Source: Oscillospiraceae bacterium (GTDB lineage: Bacteria; Bacillota_A; Clostridia; Oscillospirales; Oscillospiraceae). From it: a stretch of DNA of 64,000 bases. Within the stretch, counting starts at the first letter, position 1; every line of letters begins with the position of its first letter. Below, in pieces: positions 9,178 to 17,223 of this stretch. Below the pieces are notes generated by a model. The model was not told the origin of the DNA, searched no databases, and saw only the letters and a program-made list of their open reading frames with translations. The stretch is from positions 32,890-96,889 of the forward strand of contig CADADE010000005.1 of assembly GCA_902786615.1 (NCBI GenBank). The letters are read 5' to 3'. The position numbers and the translations under genes are program-made.

Positions 9178-9942
9178 GTGACAAAAAACAAGATCCTGCT
9201 GATCGCCCAGACGCTTTTGTGCGTGACGCTGGTGATCATGTTGGCCGTGTCTGCCGTCGGGATCTACCGCAGCGGCATGGCGGAGAAAAACGACAATCCG
9301 CTGGCCTGGGTCTATACCCGAGAAAAGGTGGGCGCGGCGCTCAAGCCAGTGCTGCCGGTTTTCCTCGCGTCTTTGGCAGTGACGGCGGTTTGCGCCGTGA
9401 TGCAGGTGCGCGACGAGGATGCGGACAAGCCCGTCCAGGATATCGAGCTGAACCGCGATCTCATGCGCGCCCGGGTCGCGCAGCCGAGCGAGGAGATGAA
9501 AAAGGAGCAGGCTATCCAGAAAAAGCTCCTGTACGGCGGCTGGGGCGTCTTTGCCCTCTGCATGCTGCCGATCCTGCTCTATATGACAAACGCCGCGCAT
9601 TTCCCGAACGGCGATCTGGAGCAGGTGATCGGGGCGCTGGCGCTGCATGTGTTCCCGTGGATCATCCTGGGACTCGCGGCGCTGATGGTTTCCACCGTTT
9701 TGCAGGGAAAGAGCATCCGGCGCGAGTATGACGCCATCCTGGCACGCATCAGGGAAGAAAAGGCGGCCGGGATACAGGCAGAGCCGAAGAGCGCGGCTCC
9801 CGCGCGGAATGTGAACGCGGTGCGTATTGTCCTGCTGGTGCTTGCCGTGGTGTTCATCATCGTCGGCATCCGCAACGGCAGTATGATGGCGGTCGTCAAC
9901 AAGGCGATCAGAATTTGCACGGAGTGTGTTGGCCTTGGATAA
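9178..9942 (+). CDS. Membrane protein with C-terminal CD1871A-type CXXC domain
   Basis: About 254 residues with a GTG start at 9178, supported by AAGGAG at 9162-9167; the GTG at 9169 is too close to that site. Hydrophobic segments lie near residues 8-28, 55-75, 120-140 and 150-175. The last about 45 residues match the small CD1871A-family pattern (a transmembrane helix, then GIRNGSMMAVVNKAIRICTECVGLG-like sequence ending in C-T-E-C). In other Clostridia this CXXC protein is usually free-standing next to Fe-S and thioredoxin genes; here it is fused to a larger membrane protein. Its end overlaps the next gene, a Fe-S/TlpA protein, so the two probably pass electrons or thiols to each other. Confidence 0.75.
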   Translation: MTKNKILLIAQTLLCVTLVIMLAVSAVGIYRSGMAEKNDNPLAWVYTREKVGAALKPVLPVFLASLAVTAVCAVMQVRDEDADKPVQDIELNRDLMRARVAQPSEEMKKEQAIQKKLLYGGWGVFALCMLPILLYMTNAAHFPNGDLEQVIGALALHVFPWIILGLAALMVSTVLQGKSIRREYDAILARIREEKAAGIQAEPKSAAPARNVNAVRIVLLVLAVVFIIVGIRNGSMMAVVNKAIRICTECVGLG

Positions 9943-11971
9943 TATCAAAACCTCCTGGTGGGCTTCCCACCGTCCGTCCAAGAGACGGCTTGTGCAGCTC
10001 TATTGCGCACTGCTCTATAACGCCCATTTGAAGGGCTTTCTCGAAGGGGAAATCTACAAGAGCAAGACCCCGACCACCAAGGGGATCTGCGTGCCGGGCT
10101 TCAACTGCTACTCCTGCCCCGGCGCTGTCGGCGCGTGCCCTCTGGGCTCCCTGCAAAACGCCATCGGCACCACAAACAAGCAGATCGGCTTCTATGTTTT
10201 CGGCATTCTCATGCTCTACGGGCTGATTCTCGGCCGCACGATCTGCGGCTGGCTCTGCCCGCTGGGGCTGATTCAGGAGCTGCTGCACAAGATCCCCACG
10301 CCGAAGCTCAAAAAGAACCGCGTGACGCGCGCCCTTTCTTATCTCAAGTACATCATCCTCGCCGTTTTTGCCGTCGGCATTACGGCCTGGTACGGCATTG
10401 CCCACGGTGTGGCGGTGCCCGGCTTCTGCAAGTACATCTGCCCCGCCGGCACCTTTGAGGGGGCAATCTTCCTGCTCTCAAATCCCGCCCGCGCGGGAGA
10501 CTTCTCCATGCTGAACATCCTCTTCACGCGCAAGTTCGTGATCATGCTTGTCATCGGCCTTGCCTGCGTGTTCTGCTATCGCAGCTTCTGCCGCTTCCTG
10601 TGCCCTCTCGGCGCGATCTACGGCTTTTTCAGCAAGCTCGCCGTCGTCGGCGTGAAGGTGGACCCCACCCGCTGCAACCACTGCGGCGCGTGCGTGAGAA
10701 ACTGCGGCATGGATGTGCGCCATGTGGGCGATCATGAGTGCATCCACTGCGCCAAGTGCATGGATGTGTGCAATCAGAAAGCCATCAGCCTCAAGGCAGG
10801 CAGCTTCACGCTCAAGGCGCCCGCGGGCGGCTGCGCGGATGACAAGCCTGATTCCGAGGCCAAACGCAAAAAACTTGGCAAAATCGCCTGGGGCGTCGCC
10901 CTGGCGGTGCTGTGCGCAGCCCTTGTCTACTATAACTTCCTCGACCCGAACATCAAAAAGGCCGACACAAGCGAGCCTGCCGCGACGCAGACCGCCGCGG
11001 AGGAAGCGGCCCCGGCGGACTGGTCGAGCGACGCACCTGCCGGCAACCAGCCCGGGCAGCAGCTTGCCGACTTCACCATTACCTGCCTTGACGGCAGCGA
11101 GTTCCACCTGGCCGACCAGCGCGGCAAGCCCGTGTTCATTAACCTCTGGGCAACCTACTGCGGTCCCTGCGTGAAGGAGCTGCCGTATTTCAGCGAGCTC
11201 TACAAGAACCACGAGGACGATATCGCCATGCTGGCCCTGCACTCGGACATCGTGGACGACGATCCGCAGGAATATCTGAACGAGCACGGCAAGGACTGGG
11301 TCATGCCTTTCGCCGTGGAGAAAGACGACGAGGCGATCTGGAACATCGTGGGCGGCACGACCGCCATGCCGCAGACCATCGTCCTGAACCGCCATGGCGA
11401 GGTGATCTACAACCAGCGCGGCTCCGTGACGCCCGAGATGCTTGAGACCCTGTACGCCCAGGCGGCCGAGGGCGGGGCTGCGGATGCCTCCGCCTCGCAG
11501 ACAGCCCCGGCGGACTGGTCGAGCGACGCACCTGCCGGCAATCAGCCCGGGCAGCAGCTTGCCGACTTCACCATCACCTGTCTTGACGGCAGCGAGTTCC
11601 ACCTGGCCGACCAGCGCGGCAAGCCAGTATTTATCAATCTCTGGGCAACCTACTGCGGTCCCTGTGTGAAGGAGCTGCCGCATTTCAGCGAGCTCTACAA
11701 GAACCACGAGGGCGATATCGCCATGCTGGCCCTGCACTCGGACATTGTGGACGACGATCCGCAGGAGTACCTGAACGAGCACGGCAAGGACTGGGTCATG
11801 CCTTTCGCCGTGGAGAAAGACGACGAGGCGATCTGGAACATCGTGGGCGGCACGACAGCCATGCCGCAGACTATCGTCCTGAACCGCCATGGCGAGGTGA
11901 TCTACAACCAGCGCGGCTCTGTGACACCCGAGATGCTGGAGACCCTGTACGCCCAGGCGACAGAAAAGTAA
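9935..11971 (+). CDS. NapH-type 4Fe-4S membrane protein fused to two tandem TlpA thioredoxin domains
   Basis: About 678 residues. The N-terminal 300 residues have several membrane helices with cysteine motifs typical of NapH/CcoG-like proteins (CGWLCPLG, CKYICPAG, CRFLCPLG), then a ferredoxin pair CNHCGACVRNC and CIHCAKCMDVC. After another helix near residue 320 come two TlpA/ResA-like domains, each with WATYCGPCVKELP. The two are nearly identical, a recent 165-residue duplication. The expected role is moving electrons across the membrane to reduce extracytoplasmic disulfides. The start is TTG 9935 (GGAG 10 bases upstream), overlapping the previous gene; GTG 9926 is an alternative. Confidence 0.85.
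   Translation: MDNIKTSWWASHRPSKRRLVQLYCALLYNAHLKGFLEGEIYKSKTPTTKGICVPGFNCYSCPGAVGACPLGSLQNAIGTTNKQIGFYVFGILMLYGLILGRTICGWLCPLGLIQELLHKIPTPKLKKNRVTRALSYLKYIILAVFAVGITAWYGIAHGVAVPGFCKYICPAGTFEGAIFLLSNPARAGDFSMLNILFTRKFVIMLVIGLACVFCYRSFCRFLCPLGAIYGFFSKLAVVGVKVDPTRCNHCGACVRNCGMDVRHVGDHECIHCAKCMDVCNQKAISLKAGSFTLKAPAGGCADDKPDSEAKRKKLGKIAWGVALAVLCAALVYYNFLDPNIKKADTSEPAATQTAAEEAAPADWSSDAPAGNQPGQQLADFTITCLDGSEFHLADQRGKPVFINLWATYCGPCVKELPYFSELYKNHEDDIAMLALHSDIVDDDPQEYLNEHGKDWVMPFAVEKDDEAIWNIVGGTTAMPQTIVLNRHGEVIYNQRGSVTPEMLETLYAQAAEGGAADASASQTAPADWSSDAPAGNQPGQQLADFTITCLDGSEFHLADQRGKPVFINLWATYCGPCVKELPHFSELYKNHEGDIAMLALHSDIVDDDPQEYLNEHGKDWVMPFAVEKDDEAIWNIVGGTTAMPQTIVLNRHGEVIYNQRGSVTPEMLETLYAQATEK
11009..11960 (+). 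repeat. Two-copy direct repeat encoding duplicated TlpA domains, 495-bp period
   Basis: Copy 1 (about 11009-11465) and copy 2 (about 11504-11960) differ at only a few positions, mostly silent, and keep the reading frame because 495 is a multiple of three. Between them lies a short Ala/Ser-rich linker. The near identity indicates a recent duplication or ongoing gene conversion. Confidence 0.9.
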
Positions 11972-11983
11972 AAGGGGAGCGCA

Positions 11984-12583
11984 ATGAAGCTTGAAGAGCT
12001 CGAATGGACGCGGCAGCCGGCCTGCTGCGTGATCGGCCCGGACAGAATCGAGATCACGACCGCGCCGCATACGGATCTCTGGCAGAGAACGTATTATCAC
12101 TTTCGCAATGACAATGCCCCAGTGCTGCAAATGGAGACGGAGGAGAAGTATTTCTCCTTCGTCGTGAAAACGGATTTCTCCGGGAGCTGCCGCCGCTTTG
12201 ACCAGTGCGGGATCGCAGTATATCTGAATTCGGATAACTGGCTCAAGGGGTCGGTGGAATACGAGAACGAGTCCTTCCAGCACCTGGGCTCCGTCGTGAC
12301 CAACCACGGCTATTCCGACTGGGCGACGACGGCGATCCCGGCGGACGTGAAAACCATGTGGTACCGCCTCAGCCGCCGGGAGGATGACTATTGCATCGAA
12401 TGCTCACGGGACGGCGTCCGTTTCTCGCAGATGCGCGTGTGCCACCTGTGGGAGGGCGCGGGAAAAATCCGCTTCGGCATATACGCATGCAGCCCGGAGG
12501 ATTCCAGCTTCACGGCAGTGTTCACGGATTTCAAAATCACGGACTGCGCCTGGCCGGCGCATGACGGCCAGCAGCCTGATTGA
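11984..12583 (+). CDS. DUF1349 family protein (concanavalin A-like fold)
   Basis: 199 residues matching the DUF1349 pattern: WTRQPACCVIGPDRIEI, then DLWQRTYYHF, FDQCGIAVYL, NWLKGSVEYEN and MWYRLSRREDDY. Members have a jelly-roll lectin/glucanase-like fold and are often linked to carbohydrate recognition, but catalysis is unproven. There is no signal peptide, so it is probably cytoplasmic. It starts 12 bp after the Fe-S/TlpA gene and is likely a passenger at the operon end, followed by a strong terminator. Confidence 0.8.
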   Translation: MKLEELEWTRQPACCVIGPDRIEITTAPHTDLWQRTYYHFRNDNAPVLQMETEEKYFSFVVKTDFSGSCRRFDQCGIAVYLNSDNWLKGSVEYENESFQHLGSVVTNHGYSDWATTAIPADVKTMWYRLSRREDDYCIECSRDGVRFSQMRVCHLWEGAGKIRFGIYACSPEDSSFTAVFTDFKITDCAWPAHDGQQPD

Positions 12584-12594
12584 AAAAGAAGCAA

Positions 12595-12642
12595 AATATG
12601 GGGGGTACAGCAGGAAAAGCTGCACCCCCCATATTATTTTTT
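12595..12642 (+). terminator. Strong Rho-independent terminator
   Basis: AATATGGGGGGT pairs with ACCCCCCATATT, with an inner CAGC/GCTG stem, followed by a run of Ts. It sits between convergent genes and could act in both directions. Confidence 0.92.
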
Positions 12643-12660
12643 TCTTTCCGAGGGTCCCCC

Positions 12661-13656
12661 TTATGCTGCCTTGCGGTGCAGGGTGGACAGAATGCGGTCA
12701 GCCTGCCTCACAGCGATCTCGCCGTCGAGCCAGAACGATATCTCCATCAAGTCATTGCCGTTTTCAAAGAGATAGTTGGCAACCGAATACATCTGGCCCT
12801 CATCTTCCTCGTAAGAAACATAGGACGCCAGGAGAATGTCGTTGACCGTGCGGTAATCCACACGCTCGGCTTCGTAAAGCCGGGCTTCCCCGATCGCATA
12901 TTCCTCCAGCGTGTGGCCTTCTCTGTCCCACTGGTACACATCGAAATCAAGCGGGCTGCTCTCACTGTAATAGTAGCCGACCGCGCTTGCCTCGAGATCC
13001 TCTTCGCTCAGCTCCCCGGCCTTGTAGCCGACGGGAACCGACAGATAGAACGGGGAACTGCCAAGCTGCAGATCATAGCTTTCCACTGCAGACAGGGTGC
13101 TGAGGATCGTTGTCGCCTCCTGCTCGGCGTTTTCACCGTCGAGCCAGAACACGATCTCGATACACTCGCTGCCCTCCTCCATCAGCGCTGCCATCACATC
13201 GTACTCGATCCCGTCATAAACCTCCCGGGACTTATAGACTCCGACTTCAATGCCGTTGATTTTCCGCGTGCGCACACTGCCGCCGTTAAAGTCAGCGGCG
13301 GTCTTTTCCACGTATTCCTCGAAAGTCAATTCCGGGTGAGGTCTGGGGAACTGATAGATGTCAAAATCCATTTTGGAGTTGGGGCTGAAGAAATAGGCGA
13401 CCTGATTGGCCTGCACCTCCTCGATGGTGACGTCTCCATTGCGGTAGGAGTGCGGCACGCTGATGGCATAGCTGGAGGAGCCCAGCTGAAGCTGCATGAG
13501 CTCGTAATCGGCAGATGCCTGCGGTGCGTCAGCAACCGCCGTCTGCGCCGCGGGAGCGGCCTCTTCATCGGCAAAGGCGCTCCCGCCAAAGCACAGGGCC
13601 GCGAGCATAAGGAGTACGCAAAGCACCCCGAAACCGGCATTCAGCTTTTTTTTCAT
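12661..13656 (-). CDS. Exported protein with two tandem repeats, unknown function
   Basis: 331 residues with a signal peptide (KKK, hydrophobic core, cut near SAFA-DEEA). The mature part holds two homologous domains of about 135 residues. The first begins LQLGSSSYAISVPHSYRNGD, the second LQLGSSPFYLSVPVGYKAGE; both contain FDIYQF/FDVYQW and end in IVFWLDGE or ISFWLDGE and ILSTL. The Shine-Dalgarno is AAAAGGATGAG. It lies 54 bp downstream of the MscS-type channel gene on the same strand, so an envelope-stress role with the channel is possible. I do not recognise a named family. Confidence 0.8.
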   Translation of the reverse strand: MKKKLNAGFGVLCVLLMLAALCFGGSAFADEEAAPAAQTAVADAPQASADYELMQLQLGSSSYAISVPHSYRNGDVTIEEVQANQVAYFFSPNSKMDFDIYQFPRPHPELTFEEYVEKTAADFNGGSVRTRKINGIEVGVYKSREVYDGIEYDVMAALMEEGSECIEIVFWLDGENAEQEATTILSTLSAVESYDLQLGSSPFYLSVPVGYKAGELSEEDLEASAVGYYYSESSPLDFDVYQWDREGHTLEEYAIGEARLYEAERVDYRTVNDILLASYVSYEEDEGQMYSVANYLFENGNDLMEISFWLDGEIAVRQADRILSTLHRKAA

Positions 13657-13710
13657 TTTTTTCTCATCCTTTTCTCGTGCGTCGTCCAGGTTGTGTGAGC
13701 AGGCCTGCCG

Positions 13711-16602
13711 TTACAGGGGAAGCTGATCTCCGCCGATCGGCTTGATGTCATTTTCCGAGAGGATCTTATAGCTGAGCGATATGGACTCGAGCCGAACCAC
13801 TCCCCAATCGCTGACATCGCAGAACGAGGCAAACAACAGCTCATACTGGCCCCACCGGATCTTGTTTATTCCAAGACATACGGGGCCCTGGAGCAGCTTG
13901 TCGCCGAGCTCTTCCCGGAAGCGGCTGCCGCTGCCCACAATCAGAGACTTAGCCTTCTCCGCGTCCACATACTGCGGCAGACCGATCGTCCATTTGGCCT
14001 GTGTGGTTTCGCGGCTGAGATTGTAGAAGCCGACCATATTGGAGTTGCTGATAACCTTTGAGCGGTTATCATAGCTGGCCCGTGTTGTGCGCAGGCCGAT
14101 ATGCTCTACCTTTCCCAGAAAGCCGTCGATTTCAATGTACTCTCCGATGCGTACCTGATCCTCCATAATCAGAAAGACGCCGCTGACAAGATCGCTGACG
14201 ATGCTCTGCGATCCATAGCCTATGATCAAGGAAATAACGCCGGCGGATGTGAGGATCACGCTCGTGTTCACGCCAAGCTCATGCAGCGAGTAGATCACGA
14301 CGATAACCGTCAAAAGGAATTGGAAAATGCTGATGATCAGGTCACTGAAGGTTTCGGCACGGGAATCCATTTTGGAGGACAGCGTCTTCATGATCGACTT
14401 CAGGATCCGCATGCTGATGGCCAGGAACAATACGCTCAGAAGAATGGTTGTAAACGAGAAAATGCTGGGCTCCCGCTGCCACTGGTGCGAGAACAGATAA
14501 TCCGCCATCGGGTGTGGAGAGAAGAGCGCGTCGCCAAAGTAAAAGACGACCAGCAGCATACACAGAGACCACACCAGATCTGAGCTGTGCTTTCTAACCT
14601 CTATGCGAAGCTCCTGCTCTTCGGCGGATGGGAGGGCTTTGTCCTGCGAGAAAGCCCGGATCAGCGAGAACCGGGAGGGCGCTTTCGCAGTCTCCTCTTC
14701 TACCGGCGTGCCGTCGTACGGATAGATGCACGTGGCGCAGAAAATCAGCAGCGTGCAGAAAAGGATTTCCGGAATGATTACACGAAGGTCGTTCTTGATG
14801 GGCTCCGTGAAAACCTCAGGCTGTTCGGCGCTGATGAGGATGTGATTGTCATCCGTCATGGTGTTCAGGTAGTAGGAATAACCGCTGATGGTCTGCAAGC
14901 CGCAGTAGCGGTTCATCATCACGGTTTGAGGCAGGGTGTTCGCAATGGGCCGCGTGGTCTGGGACGTCGCGGTGGCCCAGAGAAGCGTCTCGGGCGTCGA
15001 GGTATAGGTATGCATTTTCGCATAGGTTTCGGTGTTGATCCTGAGAAGCGCGGTGTTGATGTCCGTCTGTTCCTTCATCGCTACCAGGCTGTCGTCCGGC
15101 AAGGTGACGTAAATCAGGCCGGGTTTATGGAACATGCGGCGCGATGCCGCGTAAAATCCGCTCTTGTCCGGTAATTCCCCCATCATGCCGGTGTCCGCCT
15201 GCCGGAGAAGATTCCAAAGAATGTACTCCTCGTCTTCCGGATTCTCACTGATCTTATACCCGACATATAAGTCCGTTGACATGGTGGAGACGCCATCTGC
15301 GCCATAGATCGTCACACTGCTCAGATTCATGCGCTGCGCCAGATCCATGAGGACCTCCTGCGTGAAGTCTTCTCCCATATAATCGGCGAACATGTCGATC
15401 ATATAGATGTGGCCCATGAGGACCTGCTTGTATAAAGACTCCATCTTTGCCCATTCCTCATCATTGAGCTCAAGCTCTTTGACAAAGGCGCTGAGCTTTT
15501 TCTCCATCCTGACATTATGATTGATGTAGTTCGTCAGCAATGGCAGATAGGAGGTGAACAGCAAGGCGGCCAGTATGCCCGTCAACAGCAGCGGCTGGAT
15601 CTGCCGCATCATGGGAAGATGGATACAGTGCTTCTTCCCGAGCCGCAGACGCGCTTTCGCATCCAGCAGGGCCAGCGCTTTTTTCCGGAGGCTGCGCGAG
15701 CGAAACCAGATAAAGGAAAAGATGATAATGATCAGAAGATGGATCGGTGTCGTTTTATCCAGCGTGTCATTAAAAACGGTACTGAACGGTACATATACGA
15801 ATACCGAATAGCGATCCAGCAGCCGGCTCTTCATAAAATAGACGCCGGAGAGCAGACCGCGTCCCCGGAGAAAGCCCGCCTGGATGCCGTCCGTCGCCTT
15901 GCTGTTGAGCTCCTCGTTATAGGTGATCTGGCTTTCGTCCAGAAAATTGTACGGCATCTCAGAGGACGAGATCATGATCTCACCCGTAGTGTTCTCGACA
16001 ATGTACAAAGAGCTCGGAACAGCATCCGCAATACGCGGAAAGTCCACGCTGTAAATATTGGGAAATTCTGTCCACTTGATGAACAACCAGCCATGCTTCA
16101 GACGGGTTGCATTATAGACCAACTCACCCTCAGACAGCATTCCGAGCGTTTTGAGCATACGCGTCTGGCTCTTGTTCAGGGAAAACGGCTCGGCCTTTTC
16201 TGTGGTGATGACATTGCCCTCGTCGGGGAAGTAGTAGAGGTCGTCGGCCTCCCAGTTGTATTTGCAGGCTTCGAGCGTCTCCGCGCTTACTCCGAGATAA
16301 TCGAAAAACGGCTGCGCCAGCTCTGCGTACATGACGGTTTCCGAGTCTCTGAGGTTTACAAAGGCATCTCCGAGACTGCCCTCAAAGGTGATGAGGCTTC
16401 GCAGCGAGTACATGGAGTTGCGCAGAGACGCGTAAGCGGAATCCCGCTCGATCCCATACTGCTTATAGGTGAAAAAGCCCATGGTCAGAACGAGGGTCAG
16501 GATCAGCAGGATGGCAAAGAATCTGGAGAAAGCTTTTTCCCGCCTGGTCATTTTACCGGATTCTTGTGTTTCGGGGGTCGCGTTCGCATTCTTTTTCTTC
16601 AT
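13711..16602 (-). CDS. Large MscS-type mechanosensitive channel with N-terminal sensor region
   Basis: About 963 residues from ATG 16602 (MKKKNANATPE). The open frame continues 78 codons upstream, but that part is AT-rich intergenic DNA with inverted repeats. A first transmembrane helix near residues 25-45 is followed by a large extracytoplasmic region and several more helices. The C-terminal 250 residues contain the MscS pore and beta domain: GVNTSVILTSAGVISLIIGY, SIVSDLVSGVFLIMEDQVRIG, then GKVEHIGLRTT. MscS channels release solutes on osmotic downshock; the long sensor-like N-terminus suggests gating or signalling by something else. Confidence 0.87.
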   Translation of the reverse strand: MKKKNANATPETQESGKMTRREKAFSRFFAILLILTLVLTMGFFTYKQYGIERDSAYASLRNSMYSLRSLITFEGSLGDAFVNLRDSETVMYAELAQPFFDYLGVSAETLEACKYNWEADDLYYFPDEGNVITTEKAEPFSLNKSQTRMLKTLGMLSEGELVYNATRLKHGWLFIKWTEFPNIYSVDFPRIADAVPSSLYIVENTTGEIMISSSEMPYNFLDESQITYNEELNSKATDGIQAGFLRGRGLLSGVYFMKSRLLDRYSVFVYVPFSTVFNDTLDKTTPIHLLIIIIFSFIWFRSRSLRKKALALLDAKARLRLGKKHCIHLPMMRQIQPLLLTGILAALLFTSYLPLLTNYINHNVRMEKKLSAFVKELELNDEEWAKMESLYKQVLMGHIYMIDMFADYMGEDFTQEVLMDLAQRMNLSSVTIYGADGVSTMSTDLYVGYKISENPEDEEYILWNLLRQADTGMMGELPDKSGFYAASRRMFHKPGLIYVTLPDDSLVAMKEQTDINTALLRINTETYAKMHTYTSTPETLLWATATSQTTRPIANTLPQTVMMNRYCGLQTISGYSYYLNTMTDDNHILISAEQPEVFTEPIKNDLRVIIPEILFCTLLIFCATCIYPYDGTPVEEETAKAPSRFSLIRAFSQDKALPSAEEQELRIEVRKHSSDLVWSLCMLLVVFYFGDALFSPHPMADYLFSHQWQREPSIFSFTTILLSVLFLAISMRILKSIMKTLSSKMDSRAETFSDLIISIFQFLLTVIVVIYSLHELGVNTSVILTSAGVISLIIGYGSQSIVSDLVSGVFLIMEDQVRIGEYIEIDGFLGKVEHIGLRTTRASYDNRSKVISNSNMVGFYNLSRETTQAKWTIGLPQYVDAEKAKSLIVGSGSRFREELGDKLLQGPVCLGINKIRWGQYELLFASFCDVSDWGVVRLESISLSYKILSENDIKPIGGDQLPL

Positions 16603-17123
16603 AAACTTTCCAGTCCTTATCAGAAAATGTAAGCCGCGGCAGTCAATTTCCATGTTATTAATTCGGCAATTAAATAACCGCAAATTTCTTACAGAAACAT
16701 AAGAAATTGCCGAATTAATAATTGCCACATTTTTCGGTTGCCCCGCCAGGGGCCTCCGGCCGTACAGCTCTATGATATGGGGATATCTAATTGCCGGAGT
16801 AATAATAAATATAGCAGGAGAAGCAGGGATATGCAATGCCGAAATTAACGATGGAGGTCAATGCGCGCTGCGGCTTGATGGGCAAAGAGCTGACATAATA
16901 TAAAACCTGTGATATTTTATCTATAGAATTTGGTGATATCTGCTTCGCAGCATTCTGTGGTTTTCGGCTGGTCGATCTGGGGATCGACCCCTTCAATTTT
17001 GCATGCATATACGTTTTGAGATAAGCTCTTTTTCGGTGCGCCCGCGGGGCACAGAAAAAACGCTGCTGGGATAAATCAAGCTTGTACCTTCAGAAAAAAA
17101 CTGCGCGACAAATCAAAACCCCT
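16603..17123. other. AT-rich intergenic region with nested inverted repeats
   Basis: No convincing gene. A perfect 17-bp inverted repeat (16655-16671 and 16705-16721, TTATTAATTCGGCAATT) has 33 bp between the arms. Inside, AATTTCTTA/TAAGAAATT (16683-16691 and 16700-16708) shares four bases with the right arm, so the two hairpins compete. Similar sequence recurs near 16789 and 16835. A separate GGTCGATC-TGGG-GATCGACC hairpin lies at 16970-16989. It may be a regulatory leader or the remains of a small mobile element. Confidence 0.6.
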
Positions 17124-17124
17124 C

Positions 17125-17153
17125 TTGACGAAAATCGAAAAAGGTAGGATTAT
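17125..17153 (+). promoter_or_regulatory. Sigma-A-like promoter for ppk1
   Basis: TTGACG (17125-17130), a 17-base spacer, then GATTAT (17148-17153). Its position argues against translation starting upstream of 17200. Confidence 0.55.
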
Positions 17154-17223
17154 TAGAGTCAGGAGAATACTGCGCATTTGCGCGCAATGCCGATATGATA
17201 TGGATAAAGGAATGGGTTCAAAT

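Noticed and set aside
12580..13698. A 372-codon plus-strand frame
   Set aside because: The minus strand gene has a signal peptide, ribosome site and internal repeat; the plus frame also begins within a terminator.
16603..16836. The longer start of the MscS-type gene at 16836
   Set aside because: The added 78 residues come from AT-rich DNA with inverted repeats; the product would lack a normal N-terminus. ATG 16602 gives a charged start before the first helix.
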